From positions 1-64,000 of the forward strand of contig NZ_AULU01000006.1 in assembly GCF_000422445.1 (NCBI RefSeq): a DNA stretch of 64,000 bases, given 5' to 3'. The notes beneath the pieces are model-generated. The model ran no database searches. It had not been told where the DNA came from and saw only the letters and a list, made by a program, of their open reading frames with translations. Shown piece by piece: positions 24,239-32,624 of this stretch. This DNA comes from Paenibacillus assamensis DSM 18201 (lineage in GTDB: Bacteria > Bacillota > Bacilli > Paenibacillales > Paenibacillaceae). How positions within the stretch are numbered: the stretch's first letter is position 1; each line of letters begins with the position of its first letter. Both the position numbers and the translations under genes were made by a program.

Positions 24239-25504
24239 TTGAGTCGTAAAAGCCGAACGATGCAGCTCTTTGTCTGTATCACATTGTGTGGGGCCTTGAT
24301 GCTGACAGGATTTTCAGCAGTGTACGGACTTGATCTGCCGCCTGACACTACGAATACAAGTACGAATCAATCAGCAGACACAAGCGCAGTTACGGAAGTT
24401 TCAACAACAAGTACAGATACGGTACAGCTTGCATCAAGTGCTCGTTCTGCAGTGCTTATGGATGCAGATACGGGAACTATCATTTATGAAAAAAACAGCA
24501 ATGATCGCCTGCCTCCTGCAAGCATTACAAAGATAATGACGATGCTGCTTGCGATGGAAGCTATACAGGACGGAAAAATAAAATGGGACGATAAAGTATC
24601 GACGAGTGAATATGCCGCTTCTATGGGTGGATCCCAAATCTTTTTGGAGCCTGGTGAAGAAATGAGCGTACGCGATATGCTCAAAGGAATCGCAATGGCT
24701 TCTGGAAATGATGCTTCGGTAGCAATCGCTGAGAAAATAGCAGGTTCTGAACAAGCTTTTGTACAGCTCATGAACGAGAAGGCTAAGAAGCTAGGGATGA
24801 ACAATACTAACTTCGTAAATTGCAATGGTCTACCGGCTAACAATCACTATACGTCAGCACATGATATTGCGATTATGTCTCGTGAGCTGCTGAAATATCC
24901 TGAAGTAACGAAGTTTACAGGAGCCTACGAGGATTACTTGCGGCAGCATACAGAAAAGAAGTTTTGGCTTGTCAATACGAACAAGCTTGTTCGGTTCTAC
25001 AGCGGTGCTGACGGATTGAAGACAGGTTACACATCAGAAGCTAAATATTGCTTGTCTGCAACCGCGAAGCGGGATAACTTACGTGTTGTTGCGGTCGTGC
25101 TAGGTGAGCCGAATACGAAAACAAGAAATGCAGAAGTGACACAAATGTTCGATTATGCATTTGCTCAATATATGAATGTCCCTCTTCTTAAAAAAGGGGA
25201 TCGGATCGGAGAAGTTCAAATTGAGAAGGGCATGCAATCCAAGCTGGAATTGAAGGCAGAGCAGCCTTATCATCTTCTTCTTAAAAAAGGAGCCAGCAAA
25301 GATAAAGTTCGCTTCGAATTGTCTGCACCAGAATCTTTATCTGCTCCAATTGCTAAAGGACAATCAATAGGGAAAATTGTCGTCTATCAGGGGGAACAAG
25401 TCATTCGTGAAATTCCTGTCGAATCAGACCGCGATATTGCGAAAGCTGGCTGGTGGACCCTGCTCAAACGGGCGACTTCTAAGTTGTTTTTTGTCAATGA
25501 TTGA
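24239..25504 (+). CDS. dacF: D-alanyl-D-alanine carboxypeptidase DacF
   Basis: A low-molecular-weight penicillin-binding protein that trims the terminal D-Ala from peptidoglycan stem peptides; in Bacillus it acts in the forespore and affects cortex cross-linking. The 421-residue protein has a signal peptide (basic start, then LFVCITLCGALMLTGFSAV), the active-site SITK in PPASITKIM, SGN in MASGNDASVA, and KTG in LKTGYTSEA. A C-terminal PBP5-type domain and an amphipathic end follow. The TTG start is 7 nt from GAGGAGG. Location immediately before spoIIAA matches B. subtilis dacF. Confidence 0.9.
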   Translation: MSRKSRTMQLFVCITLCGALMLTGFSAVYGLDLPPDTTNTSTNQSADTSAVTEVSTTSTDTVQLASSARSAVLMDADTGTIIYEKNSNDRLPPASITKIMTMLLAMEAIQDGKIKWDDKVSTSEYAASMGGSQIFLEPGEEMSVRDMLKGIAMASGNDASVAIAEKIAGSEQAFVQLMNEKAKKLGMNNTNFVNCNGLPANNHYTSAHDIAIMSRELLKYPEVTKFTGAYEDYLRQHTEKKFWLVNTNKLVRFYSGADGLKTGYTSEAKYCLSATAKRDNLRVVAVVLGEPNTKTRNAEVTQMFDYAFAQYMNVPLLKKGDRIGEVQIEKGMQSKLELKAEQPYHLLLKKGASKDKVRFELSAPESLSAPIAKGQSIGKIVVYQGEQVIREIPVESDRDIAKAGWWTLLKRATSKLFFVND

Positions 25505-25530
25505 TGGGGAAGTTCTAGTTTTGTCACTGG

Positions 25531-25560
25531 GCAGGAATTAGAGGTTTCGGCAACGAAAAG
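25531..25560 (+). promoter_or_regulatory. Sigma-H-like promoter of the spoIIA operon
   Basis: GCAGGAATT (25531-25539), 12-bp spacer and AACGAAAAG (25552-25560) match RnAGGAwWW and most of RnnGAATww. It lies 29 bp before spoIIAA, whose Bacillus counterpart is transcribed by sigma-H with Spo0A. Confidence 0.65.
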
Positions 25561-25589
25561 GTTCGGCAATGTGGGAGGAGAGTGAAAGT

Positions 25590-25943
25590 ATGAATTTTCA
25601 TGTAGAGCTTGAGCATCAACGTAATGTTCTAATTACTCGCTTAAAAGGAGAATTGGATCATCATACTGCAGAGTTGGTGCGTGTTCAATTGGACGAAGCG
25701 ATTCAACGTGGTCAGATCAACCATGTTGTACTTAGTTTGAAAGAGCTTTCCTTTATGGATAGTTCCGGACTTGGAGTCATATTAGGACGCTACAAGTTGC
25801 TTAAAGGTAAAGGTGGAAAAATGGTTGTTTGCGATATGAACCCTGCCGTTCGCCGACTGTTTGAACTGTCTGGCTTGTTTAAGATTATGAACGTTTATGA
25901 TAGTGAGCACACCGCACTTACTGGTTTGGAGGTCGTATCATGA
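25590..25943 (+). CDS. spoIIAA: Anti-sigma F factor antagonist
   Basis: SpoIIAA binds SpoIIAB and frees sigma-F in the forespore; SpoIIAB inactivates it by phosphorylation. The 117-residue STAS protein has the conserved phosphorylation site S58 in [16 protein letters not shown], exactly as in B. subtilis. The ATG at 25590 follows GGAGGAG by 9 nt. The gene overlaps spoIIAB by ATGA. Confidence 0.95.
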   Translation: MNFHVELEHQRNVLITRLKGELDHHTAELVRVQLDEAIQRGQINHVVLSLKELSFMDSSGLGVILGRYKLLKGKGGKMVVCDMNPAVRRLFELSGLFKIMNVYDSEHTALTGLEVVS

Positions 25944-26404
25944 ATGATCTATCTAACAAGAATCAAACGAATCATATGAAACTGCAATTTGCGAGCCGGT
26001 CTGAAAATGAAGCGTTTGCCCGAGTTACGGTTGCGGCATTTGTATCTCAGTTGGATCCTACAATGGACGAGTTAACAGATTTGAAAACGGTAATCTCTGA
26101 AGCGGTTACGAATTCCATCATCCATGGATACGATAACAATCCAAGCGGAGTGGTAACGATTTCTGCTGAAATCGTAGGGGAAGAAGTAACAATTTACGTT
26201 TCAGACGAAGGCAATGGAATCGAAGACCTGGAAATGGCTCGTCAGCCGCTGTATACATCCAAACCTGACATGGAACGTTCAGGCATGGGATTTACGATTA
26301 TGGAGAATTTTATGGACGAATTTGAAGTGAATAGCGAACCCGGCGCAGGAACAACGATCCGCATGAAAAAGCGGATTGAATCCAAAAAAGCGCTCTATAA
26401 CTAG
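25940..26404 (+). CDS. spoIIAB: Anti-sigma F factor, serine kinase
   Basis: SpoIIAB holds sigma-F inactive and phosphorylates SpoIIAA. The 154-residue GHKL-type ATPase has the N box [15 protein letters not shown], the G1 box DEGNGIEDL and the [12 protein letters not shown] motif. The start ATG at 25940 is 7 nt after GGAGG and overlaps the spoIIAA stop, giving an N-terminus about a dozen residues longer than the conserved MKLQFAS region. Confidence 0.95.
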   Translation: MNDLSNKNQTNHMKLQFASRSENEAFARVTVAAFVSQLDPTMDELTDLKTVISEAVTNSIIHGYDNNPSGVVTISAEIVGEEVTIYVSDEGNGIEDLEMARQPLYTSKPDMERSGMGFTIMENFMDEFEVNSEPGAGTTIRMKKRIESKKALYN

Positions 26405-26414
26405 GGTTGAGGCA

Positions 26415-27170
26415 ATGGAGGCCGATATGAGACAATCATCACCCGGCTACTTAGACGATGCAGAAGTAAAACGTCTCATTGCGCTCAGCCAATCTGGTGA
26501 TAGTCTGGCTCGTGAGACGTTGGTAAATTGTAATATTCGGCTCGTATGGTCTGTCGTGCAGCGTTTTATGAACCGTGGATATGAGCCTGAAGATTTGTTC
26601 CAGATCGGATGCATTGGATTGTTAAAGTCAGTGGATAAGTTCGATCTATCTTATGATGTGAAATTCTCGACTTATGCTGTACCTATGATCATTGGGGAGA
26701 TTCAACGCTTTTTGCGTGATGACGGAACTCTTAAGGTCAGCCGTTCCCTCAAAGAAATGGCTAACAAAGTTCGCAAGACGAAGGACGAGCTGTCCAAGAG
26801 GTTCAATAGACTACCAACGATAAAGGAAGTGGCGGAAGAGCTCGGTGTTTCGCCGGAAGATGTTGTTTTTGCTCAGGAGGCGAACAAGCCACCGACCTCT
26901 ATCCATGAGACGGTATTCGAGAATGATGGCGACCCGATAACGTTAATGGACCAGATCGCAGATGAATCACAAGAGAAATGGTTTGATAAGCTGGCTCTTA
27001 ACGAGGCGATTGAGGGGTTAAATGAGCGGGAACGACTCATCGTGTATTTGAGGTACTTCCGAGATCAGACGCAATCTGAGGTTGCGAGTCGTCTTGGCAT
27101 CTCTCAAGTACAAGTGTCGAGGCTCGAGAAAAAAATATTGCAGACCATTAAATCGCAAATCGCACAGTAA
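26415..27170 (+). CDS. sigF: RNA polymerase sigma-F factor
   Basis: This is the first forespore-specific sigma factor. Of its 251 residues, region 2 reads RLVWSVVQRFMNRGYEPEDLFQIGCIGLLKSVDKF and FSTYAVPMIIGEIQR. Region 3 contains LKEMANKVRKTKDEL, and region 4 has ERLIVYLRYFRDQTQSEVASRLGISQVQVSRLEK. The start at 26415 fits the M-[DE]-A-[DE] N-terminus usual for SigF; ATG 26427 has a closer GGAGG and is an alternative. It is the last gene of the spoIIA operon and is followed by a terminator. Confidence 0.94.
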   Translation: MEADMRQSSPGYLDDAEVKRLIALSQSGDSLARETLVNCNIRLVWSVVQRFMNRGYEPEDLFQIGCIGLLKSVDKFDLSYDVKFSTYAVPMIIGEIQRFLRDDGTLKVSRSLKEMANKVRKTKDELSKRFNRLPTIKEVAEELGVSPEDVVFAQEANKPPTSIHETVFENDGDPITLMDQIADESQEKWFDKLALNEAIEGLNERERLIVYLRYFRDQTQSEVASRLGISQVQVSRLEKKILQTIKSQIAQ

Positions 27171-27227
27171 TGGTTACCATTTACAAGTTTCAAATAGTCG
27201 ATCGATTGAACGATCCACAATAATTAG

Positions 27228-27270
27228 CAGCCGCTTCTCCCTTCCATGGGGAGAGCGGCTGTTGTCTTTT
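27228..27270 (+). terminator. Terminator of the spoIIA operon
   Basis: CAGCCGCTTCTCCC pairs with GGGGAGAGCGGCTG, followed by TTGTCTTTTT. Confidence 0.88.
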
Positions 27271-27303
27271 TATGAAGCCCGATTTAATTATTGCAGCATC
27301 CAT

Positions 27304-27333
27304 TCATGAACTTCTTCCTTCTGTTCCATACTA
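27304..27333 (+). promoter_or_regulatory. Sigma-G-like promoter of spoVAF
   Basis: TCATG (27304-27308), 18-bp spacer, CATACTA (27327-27333) fits the sigma-G pattern gHATR-N17/18-CATnHTA. It lies between the spoIIA terminator and spoVAF; sigma-G drives spoVA genes in Bacillus. Confidence 0.55.
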
Positions 27334-27399
27334 AGGAATGTCCCAGCTAGATATTGATCTAGATAAATGTGAAATTGAAGGCAAGAAGGAGGGAATACG

Positions 27400-29133
27400 G
27401 TGGCTGATACACGTGATACAGACCAACAAGAAGATACAGGCGTAGACAATCAAATTTCATCACATGCTGAAGATGGAAAAGTGTCTGAGCCTCCTGGACA
27501 ACAGGGTGATCAGGAACAAGCATCGAATCAGAATGAGCATCATGCATCCAATCAAATTCCAGATCGAACTGCCGGCAGTCCTGTTGGAGAGGAGAGTCCG
27601 GAGCATGCAAGGAAGCGCAAGCAAGAGTATTCCAACAGTTTGGAGGAATCGGTACAATATTGGCAAGGCGATGATAAGATTCCGACTGATATCGAAGAGG
27701 TCAAAGGAACGTTAAAGGATGTCTCTGGACTAGGCGAATCATTCGATCTTGTGTTCCGCGAAATGACATTTGCAGGACGTAAAGTCGGTTATTTCTTTGT
27801 ATCTGGTTTTGCAAAAGACAATATTATGGATATTATATTGGCGCGGTTGAGCATGTTGGATAAAAAGCAAATAAGTGCTGACGCGCTTAAAGCTTTTTTT
27901 GACCTGTACATTCCACATATTCAAGTTGAGCTTATGACTTCGATGAGCCAGACAATAAATAAAGTATTCCAAGGCTACAGTGTGTTCTACATAGAGCAGG
28001 AATCTACTTCTATTGTGCTAGATACTCGTAATTATCCAGCACGTGGACCAGAAGAGCCATCTTTGGAAAAAGTGGTGCGAGGGGCTAGAGATGGATTTAA
28101 TGAGACGTTGCTTACAAATGTGGCCCTTGTACGTCGCAGAGTTCGTGATCCAGGACTGAAGGTAGAAATTATGCAAGTCGGGCGCCGAACACAAACCGAC
28201 GTGTCTATTCTTTATATCGATGATATAGCGGACATACGGCTTGTGGAGTCGATACGAAAAAAAATACAGGCAGTGGATATCTATGGGCTTCCGTTAGCTG
28301 ATAAACAGCTGGAGGAGGCGATTATTCAGAAGGGTTGGAACCCATATCCGCTTGTTCGTTATTCCGAACGGCCAGATGTCGTTGCTGATCATCTATTGGA
28401 CGGAAGTGTAGCGATTCTGGTGGATACTTCTCCATCGGTTATGCTCATGCCAACGACGTTTTTTGATCTTTGTCAGCACGCAGAAGAAAATCGCCAGACG
28501 GCGTTTATGGGTACCTACTTGCGCTGGATTAGATTTTTGGGTATATTTGCATCATTGTTCCTGCTTCCGATTTGGTTGCTGTTAGTTTTGGAACCAGGCT
28601 TGAAGCCAGCTTATCTCCAAATACTTGGTCCACAAGAGACAGGTAAGCTTCCTCTTCTTCTGCAGTTTATTCTTGCGGAGTTTGGGGTTGACTTAATGAG
28701 GATGGCTTCCATTCATACGCCAACGCCACTAGCGACAGCGATGACTTTGGTTGCTGCGATACTGCTAGGGGAAATAGCTGTCAAGACAGGCGTTTTCGTG
28801 TATGAAGTCATACTCTATATGGCGTTTGCTGCGGTGGGAATGTTTGCGACACCGAGCTATGAGTTGGCGTTAGCTAATCGGATGGTCAGGTTGATTTTGC
28901 TCGTTTCTGTGGCCTTCTTCAAGGTGCATGGCTTGATTATTGGGATCACGATATATATTATCGTATTAACGCTACATCGCTCGTATAACTCGTCTTATTT
29001 GTGGCCGTTTATACCATTTAATGCAAAGGCGATGTACAACATATTTGTTCGCCAACCTGTGTTAAAAAACAAGGATAGACCTAGTTTTAATAAGACAAAA
29101 GACCGTACGAAAATGCGTAACACACAAAAATAA
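27400..29133 (+). CDS. spoVAF: Stage V sporulation protein AF (GerA-family)
   Basis: A GerAA-type spore inner-membrane protein that, in Bacillus, is encoded by the spoVA operon and modulates germination. Its 577 residues begin with an unusual 90-residue hydrophilic Gln/Glu/His-rich extension. The soluble GerA N-terminal domain follows (GESFDLVFREMTFAGRK, VRGARDGFNETL, SVAILVDTSPSVMLMPTTFFD). About five membrane helices come next, starting at YLRWIRFLGIFASLFLLP, and the tail is basic. The GTG start is 6 nt after AAGGAGGG. No spoVAA-spoVAE genes lie between sigF and lysA here. Confidence 0.9.
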   Translation: MADTRDTDQQEDTGVDNQISSHAEDGKVSEPPGQQGDQEQASNQNEHHASNQIPDRTAGSPVGEESPEHARKRKQEYSNSLEESVQYWQGDDKIPTDIEEVKGTLKDVSGLGESFDLVFREMTFAGRKVGYFFVSGFAKDNIMDIILARLSMLDKKQISADALKAFFDLYIPHIQVELMTSMSQTINKVFQGYSVFYIEQESTSIVLDTRNYPARGPEEPSLEKVVRGARDGFNETLLTNVALVRRRVRDPGLKVEIMQVGRRTQTDVSILYIDDIADIRLVESIRKKIQAVDIYGLPLADKQLEEAIIQKGWNPYPLVRYSERPDVVADHLLDGSVAILVDTSPSVMLMPTTFFDLCQHAEENRQTAFMGTYLRWIRFLGIFASLFLLPIWLLLVLEPGLKPAYLQILGPQETGKLPLLLQFILAEFGVDLMRMASIHTPTPLATAMTLVAAILLGEIAVKTGVFVYEVILYMAFAAVGMFATPSYELALANRMVRLILLVSVAFFKVHGLIIGITIYIIVLTLHRSYNSSYLWPFIPFNAKAMYNIFVRQPVLKNKDRPSFNKTKDRTKMRNTQK

Positions 29134-29170
29134 AATCGCATAAAATGCAAATGAAACATAATTTAGTCCA

Positions 29171-29200
29171 TTGGTAAACAACACCAAGAGTTGCTATAAT
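29171..29200 (+). promoter_or_regulatory. Sigma-A promoter of lysA
   Basis: TTGGTA (29171-29176), 18-bp spacer and TATAAT (29195-29200), 46 bp before the start codon. No lysine riboswitch is present in this short leader. Confidence 0.72.
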
Positions 29201-29246
29201 CATTGTACCAAAACCAGTAAATCGCGTAGAAATGGGGAATAAAACG

Positions 29247-30581
29247 ATGTATCTACATGGAACGAGTACGATCAGTAATGAAGGGCATCTAACAATTGGT
29301 GGCTGTGATGTGACCGCATTGAAAGCTCAATTCGGTACACCTCTTTATATAGTTGATGAGGCGCTTGTTCGTGAGCGCTGTCGTCAGTATATGGAAGCAT
29401 TCCGTGCTTCTGGCCTGACATTCCAAGTGGCTTATGCAAGTAAGGCTTTTTGTGTCATGGCGATGTGCAGACTTGCTGAAGAAGAAGGATTGTCTCTCGA
29501 TGTCGTTTCAGATGGAGAGTTGTTTACGGCATTGCAGGCAGGTTTCCCAGCACAACGCATCCATTTCCATGGTAACAACAAAACTCCTGAAGAGATTGAA
29601 ATGGCTATCGACGCACAAATTGGTTGTTTCGTCGTGGACAACTTCAATGAGCTTCAATTGTTGAATGCGATCGCTAAGGAACGCGGCGTTCGCGTTAATG
29701 TGCTGCTTCGTGTAACACCAGGTGTTGAAGCACATACGCATGAATATATTTCGACAGGCCAGACAGATTCGAAGTTTGGCTTTGATATTGGCAATGGTAC
29801 GGCTGCGGTTGCTGTTCAAGAAGCAGAGAATGCGGATCATATTGATTTGCTCGGTATTCATTCTCACATCGGCTCGCAGATCTTTGAAGTACAAGGCTTC
29901 CAAATGGCAGTAGAGCGCGTAGCTCAATTTGCTCGCTCTATTAAAGAGCAGACAGGCATTACGTTCAAAGTGGTAAACTTGGGCGGAGGATTTGGTATTC
30001 GCTATGTGGATGGAGATACGCCATTGGCTGTATCCGACTATGTTAAGGCGATTACAGACGGTGTGAAACAACATTTTGCAGGTATCGGTCCAACATTGCC
30101 TGAGATCTGGGTAGAACCAGGCCGTAGTATTGTTGGTGAAGCGGGAACAACGTTATATACAGTTGGTTCTGTAAAAGAAATACCGGGTGTTCGTAAATAT
30201 GTGGCAGTTGATGGCGGTATGACAGATAACCCGCGTCCTGCTCTTTACGAGTCTCGCTACGAAGCAGTGCTTGCTAACCGTGCTAATGATGCGGTGGAAG
30301 AAGTAGTATCTATCGCTGGTAAATGCTGCGAAAGTGGAGATATGCTCATCTGGGATCTTTCTTTACCAAAAGTAAAGCAAGATGATTTGCTTGCTGTATC
30401 ATGTACAGGTGCGTATAACTATGCAATGGCGAACAATTACAACCGTATCCGCCGTCCGGCAGTTGTGTTTGCGCACGAAGGTCAAGCAGATGTAGTTGTA
30501 GAACGTGAGACGCACGAGGATATTGTTGGGAAAGATATTATCCCTGCTCGTCTTCAGAAGAAGAGTGCTGTTCAAGTTTGA
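29247..30581 (+). CDS. lysA: Diaminopimelate decarboxylase
   Basis: LysA catalyses the last step of lysine synthesis, PLP-dependent decarboxylation of meso-diaminopimelate. The 444-residue fold-III enzyme has the PLP lysine in VAYASKAFCV, DVVSDGEL, HFHGNNKTPEEI, GIHSHIGSQI, VNLGGGFGI, EPGRSIVGEAG and the substrate cysteine region CCESGD. The ATG at 29247 is preceded by GGGGA at 9 nt; the ATG at 29232 lacks a site. It follows the spoVA locus as in B. subtilis. Confidence 0.93.
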   Translation: MYLHGTSTISNEGHLTIGGCDVTALKAQFGTPLYIVDEALVRERCRQYMEAFRASGLTFQVAYASKAFCVMAMCRLAEEEGLSLDVVSDGELFTALQAGFPAQRIHFHGNNKTPEEIEMAIDAQIGCFVVDNFNELQLLNAIAKERGVRVNVLLRVTPGVEAHTHEYISTGQTDSKFGFDIGNGTAAVAVQEAENADHIDLLGIHSHIGSQIFEVQGFQMAVERVAQFARSIKEQTGITFKVVNLGGGFGIRYVDGDTPLAVSDYVKAITDGVKQHFAGIGPTLPEIWVEPGRSIVGEAGTTLYTVGSVKEIPGVRKYVAVDGGMTDNPRPALYESRYEAVLANRANDAVEEVVSIAGKCCESGDMLIWDLSLPKVKQDDLLAVSCTGAYNYAMANNYNRIRRPAVVFAHEGQADVVVERETHEDIVGKDIIPARLQKKSAVQV

Positions 30582-30852
30582 TGTATAGCTCAGAGCTGGT
30601 CGTTAACCAAGTCGTCGAGTACGATGAGGCTAATGACTGGCTTTTTATGCTGCTCAGCGACGTATGACAGCCTGAGCAGATAATAATCTCAATCTACATA
30701 AAGGGCACGCAGCTGCCGAACATTTTCAATGTACCGTAGCGATTTTAACTCGAAAATATTACGATGAATAAGCGCTCAACATGCTATCGAGGAGCAATTG
30801 AGACGGAGTTACTATTCAAATAACTAGCTCTACGATTCAAAGGAGTAATGGA
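30582..30852. other. Intergenic gap after lysA, no gene recognised
   Basis: The only notable structure is an inverted repeat CTGCTCAG (30650-30657) / CTGAGCAG (30672-30679) without a T run, so it is not a clear terminator. The rest shows no open frame with a ribosome site before AAAGGAG at 30839-30845, which belongs to the next gene. Confidence 0.5.
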
Positions 30853-31263
30853 ATGGCGATACTGCGAGATATACAGGAAAATGGAACTTATGTTGAATTT
30901 TCTTTTTTAAAGTGCATACCCGGCGATTACGAAGGATGTCAACTTAATTTTAAACACTACAAGGGAAACCGTATCGTTTATGAGTTGAACTTTGGTTGGA
31001 CGAATCTGACGATTAAAAATTATGTTGAAGTGACTTCGAATTTTCCGCTTGAGGTATTAAATGATTTTAAGTTAGATAATTTGTACACCTCTTTCGAAAA
31101 ACATCTATATCATTTGGAATGGACGAAATTAGAGAAGGACAATACGCATAAACTCCGTTTTTTTGGATCTCAACAAGACCTTACGTTGATTGTAGCCGAT
31201 GATGAAGTCCGACAGTTTGGCCTCGACTTAAATGGCGAGTGGGAAAAAGGGCTTAGTTGCTGA
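30853..31263 (+). CDS. Hypothetical protein, AT-rich gene
   Basis: The 136-residue product is not recognised. It is acidic and aromatic-rich, with probable beta strands ([32 protein letters not shown]), no signal peptide, no membrane helix and only three cysteines. Composition and size are like many small immunity or adaptor proteins, but no motif proves that. The gene is visibly richer in A and T than lysA and ppiB on either side, which suggests acquisition. AAAGGAG precedes the ATG. It has no obvious partner gene. Confidence 0.7.
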   Translation: MAILRDIQENGTYVEFSFLKCIPGDYEGCQLNFKHYKGNRIVYELNFGWTNLTIKNYVEVTSNFPLEVLNDFKLDNLYTSFEKHLYHLEWTKLEKDNTHKLRFFGSQQDLTLIVADDEVRQFGLDLNGEWEKGLSC

Positions 31264-31278
31264 TCCAGTTCAATTGGG

Positions 31279-31307
31279 TTGAGCCTTGGTTGCTTAAATG
31301 CTATACT
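31279..31307 (+). promoter_or_regulatory. Probable sigma-A promoter of ppiB
   Basis: TTGAGC (31279-31284), 17-bp spacer, TATACT (31302-31307), 48 bp before ppiB. Confidence 0.62.
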
Positions 31308-31355
31308 ATTTTCATTGTGTTTTATAAATTCGCAATAAAGAAGGGATGTTTACAT

Positions 31356-31784
31356 ATGAAAACAGCTACAATTGAACTAGAAAAAGGCGGAAACGTCGTA
31401 ATCGAGCTTTTCGACCAAGAAACTCCAGGAACAGTTGCAAACTTCGAGAAATTGGCTAACGAAGGTTTCTATAACGGTTTGACGTTCCACCGTGTTATTA
31501 AAGATTTCGTTGCTCAAGGTGGTTGTCCACACGGTACAGGTACAGGCGGCCCTGGCTACACAATCAAATGTGAGACAGCTGGCAACACGCATAAGCACGT
31601 GCGCGGCGCATTGTCTATGGCTCATGCAGGTAAGGATACAGGCGGCAGCCAGTTCTTTATTTGCTACGCTCCATTCCCACATTTGGATGGCGTTCACACT
31701 GTATTTGGTCAAGTAACAGAAGGTATGGAACTTGTTGACCAAATCAAACAAGGCGACAAAATGAAATCTGTAACAGTAGCTTAA
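31356..31784 (+). CDS. ppiB: Peptidyl-prolyl cis-trans isomerase, cyclophilin type
   Basis: A cytosolic foldase accelerating proline isomerisation. The 142-residue single-domain cyclophilin shows [13 protein letters not shown] (catalytic Arg/Phe), [33 protein letters not shown] and [12 protein letters not shown]. The ATG at 31356 follows AAGAAGGGA; an in-frame extension upstream would run into the promoter. It sits between lysA and the rib operon as in B. subtilis. Confidence 0.93.
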   Translation: MKTATIELEKGGNVVIELFDQETPGTVANFEKLANEGFYNGLTFHRVIKDFVAQGGCPHGTGTGGPGYTIKCETAGNTHKHVRGALSMAHAGKDTGGSQFFICYAPFPHLDGVHTVFGQVTEGMELVDQIKQGDKMKSVTVA

Positions 31785-31850
31785 TAAAAATTAATTAGAA
31801 GTATTAGCTTCGATTAATGACAATTATCTGTTAACGAATGCATGCATAAA

Positions 31851-31897
31851 AGCTTTAGTTTTCCATTGATTTAAGCGATGGAAGGCTAGGGCTTTTT
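31851..31897 (+). terminator. Terminator of ppiB
   Basis: A long stem formed by AGCTTTAGTTTTCCATTG and CGATGGAAGGCTAGGGCT, using several G-T pairs, followed by TTTTT. Confidence 0.8.
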
Positions 31898-32065
31898 GTC
31901 GTTGATTGAATTTTAGTGATAGGCGTGTACATAGCAATATGTGGGGAGGCTATTGCATTTTTTGAAATGCGGGTGTAACATACATGGCAAGACTTGTATA
32001 GTCGATGTCTGATTACCATGCTGCATGAAATGGCAGTAGGGTAGGAGCACAATTTTATATGTTTT

Positions 32066-32223
32066 ATCCTTCGGGGTCGGGTGAAAGTCCCAACCGGCGG
32101 TGATGAATAAAGAGTGTGATTCACTCTTTATGCTTAGTCCGTGACCCGGATGCGGTGTATGCCGTAGACGGTGGATCTGGTGCAATTCCAGAGCCGACAG
32201 TATAGTCTGGATGGGAGAAGGAT
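32066..32223 (+). promoter_or_regulatory. FMN riboswitch (RFN element) of the rib operon
   Basis: The aptamer begins ATCCTTCGGGGTCGGGTGAA and closes its P1 helix with GAAGGAT at 32217-32223. Core RFN segments are present: AGTCCCAACCGGCGGTGATG, CTTAGTCCGTGACCCG, and ACGGTGGATCTGGTGCAATT followed by CCAGAGCCGACAGT. One variable arm is a long AATAAAGAGTG/CACTCTTTAT hairpin. FMN binding should lower expression of the downstream rib genes. I could not place its promoter confidently between 31900 and 32065. Confidence 0.95.
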
Positions 32224-32500
32224 ATCAGGACAGGTGGGATGTGACTGCTGCTTGCTCTTATTTGGTCATGACATTTAATGGTTGTGACAATTGGTACGGA
32301 GCAGCTGTAAACACATTTCATTTTCAACGCGCTGTATTTCACATGACGGTTGTTTTTTGGCCTATATATGCAGTTTATTTGCGCTATGCAGGTGAATAGC
32401 ATTGGTCTGTTTGCTTATGCTTATAAGTGGTTTTTGTTGCTGCCGACAAGCATATGCAATGCATGTGAAAGATGGTACATACCTGATTATTCGACCTTAT

Positions 32501-32530
32501 GACCCTTCGGATATAGTTCCGAGGGGTTTT
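32501..32530 (+). terminator. Terminator in the rib leader, probable riboswitch expression platform
   Basis: ACCCTTCGGA pairs with TCCGAGGGGT, followed by TTTTT, 95 bp before ribD. CCTTCGG in its left arm repeats CCTTCGG in the left strand of riboswitch P1, so alternative pairings with the aptamer are possible. The 32224-32500 stretch between them holds no convincing gene. Confidence 0.82.
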
Positions 32531-32624
32531 TCTGTTGTTCGTTTGTAATTGCTACTTGCAAACTTCTACTTGCACGCAATTACAAAACTAAGTATTTAGT
32601 TTTTTTGTGAGGAGGTGTGTTTAT

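Noticed and set aside
32211-32399. 62-codon open frame starting inside the FMN riboswitch
   Set aside because: Its start lies in the closing P1 region of the aptamer, there is no ribosome site, and the product (many Trp, Tyr and Cys) looks random.
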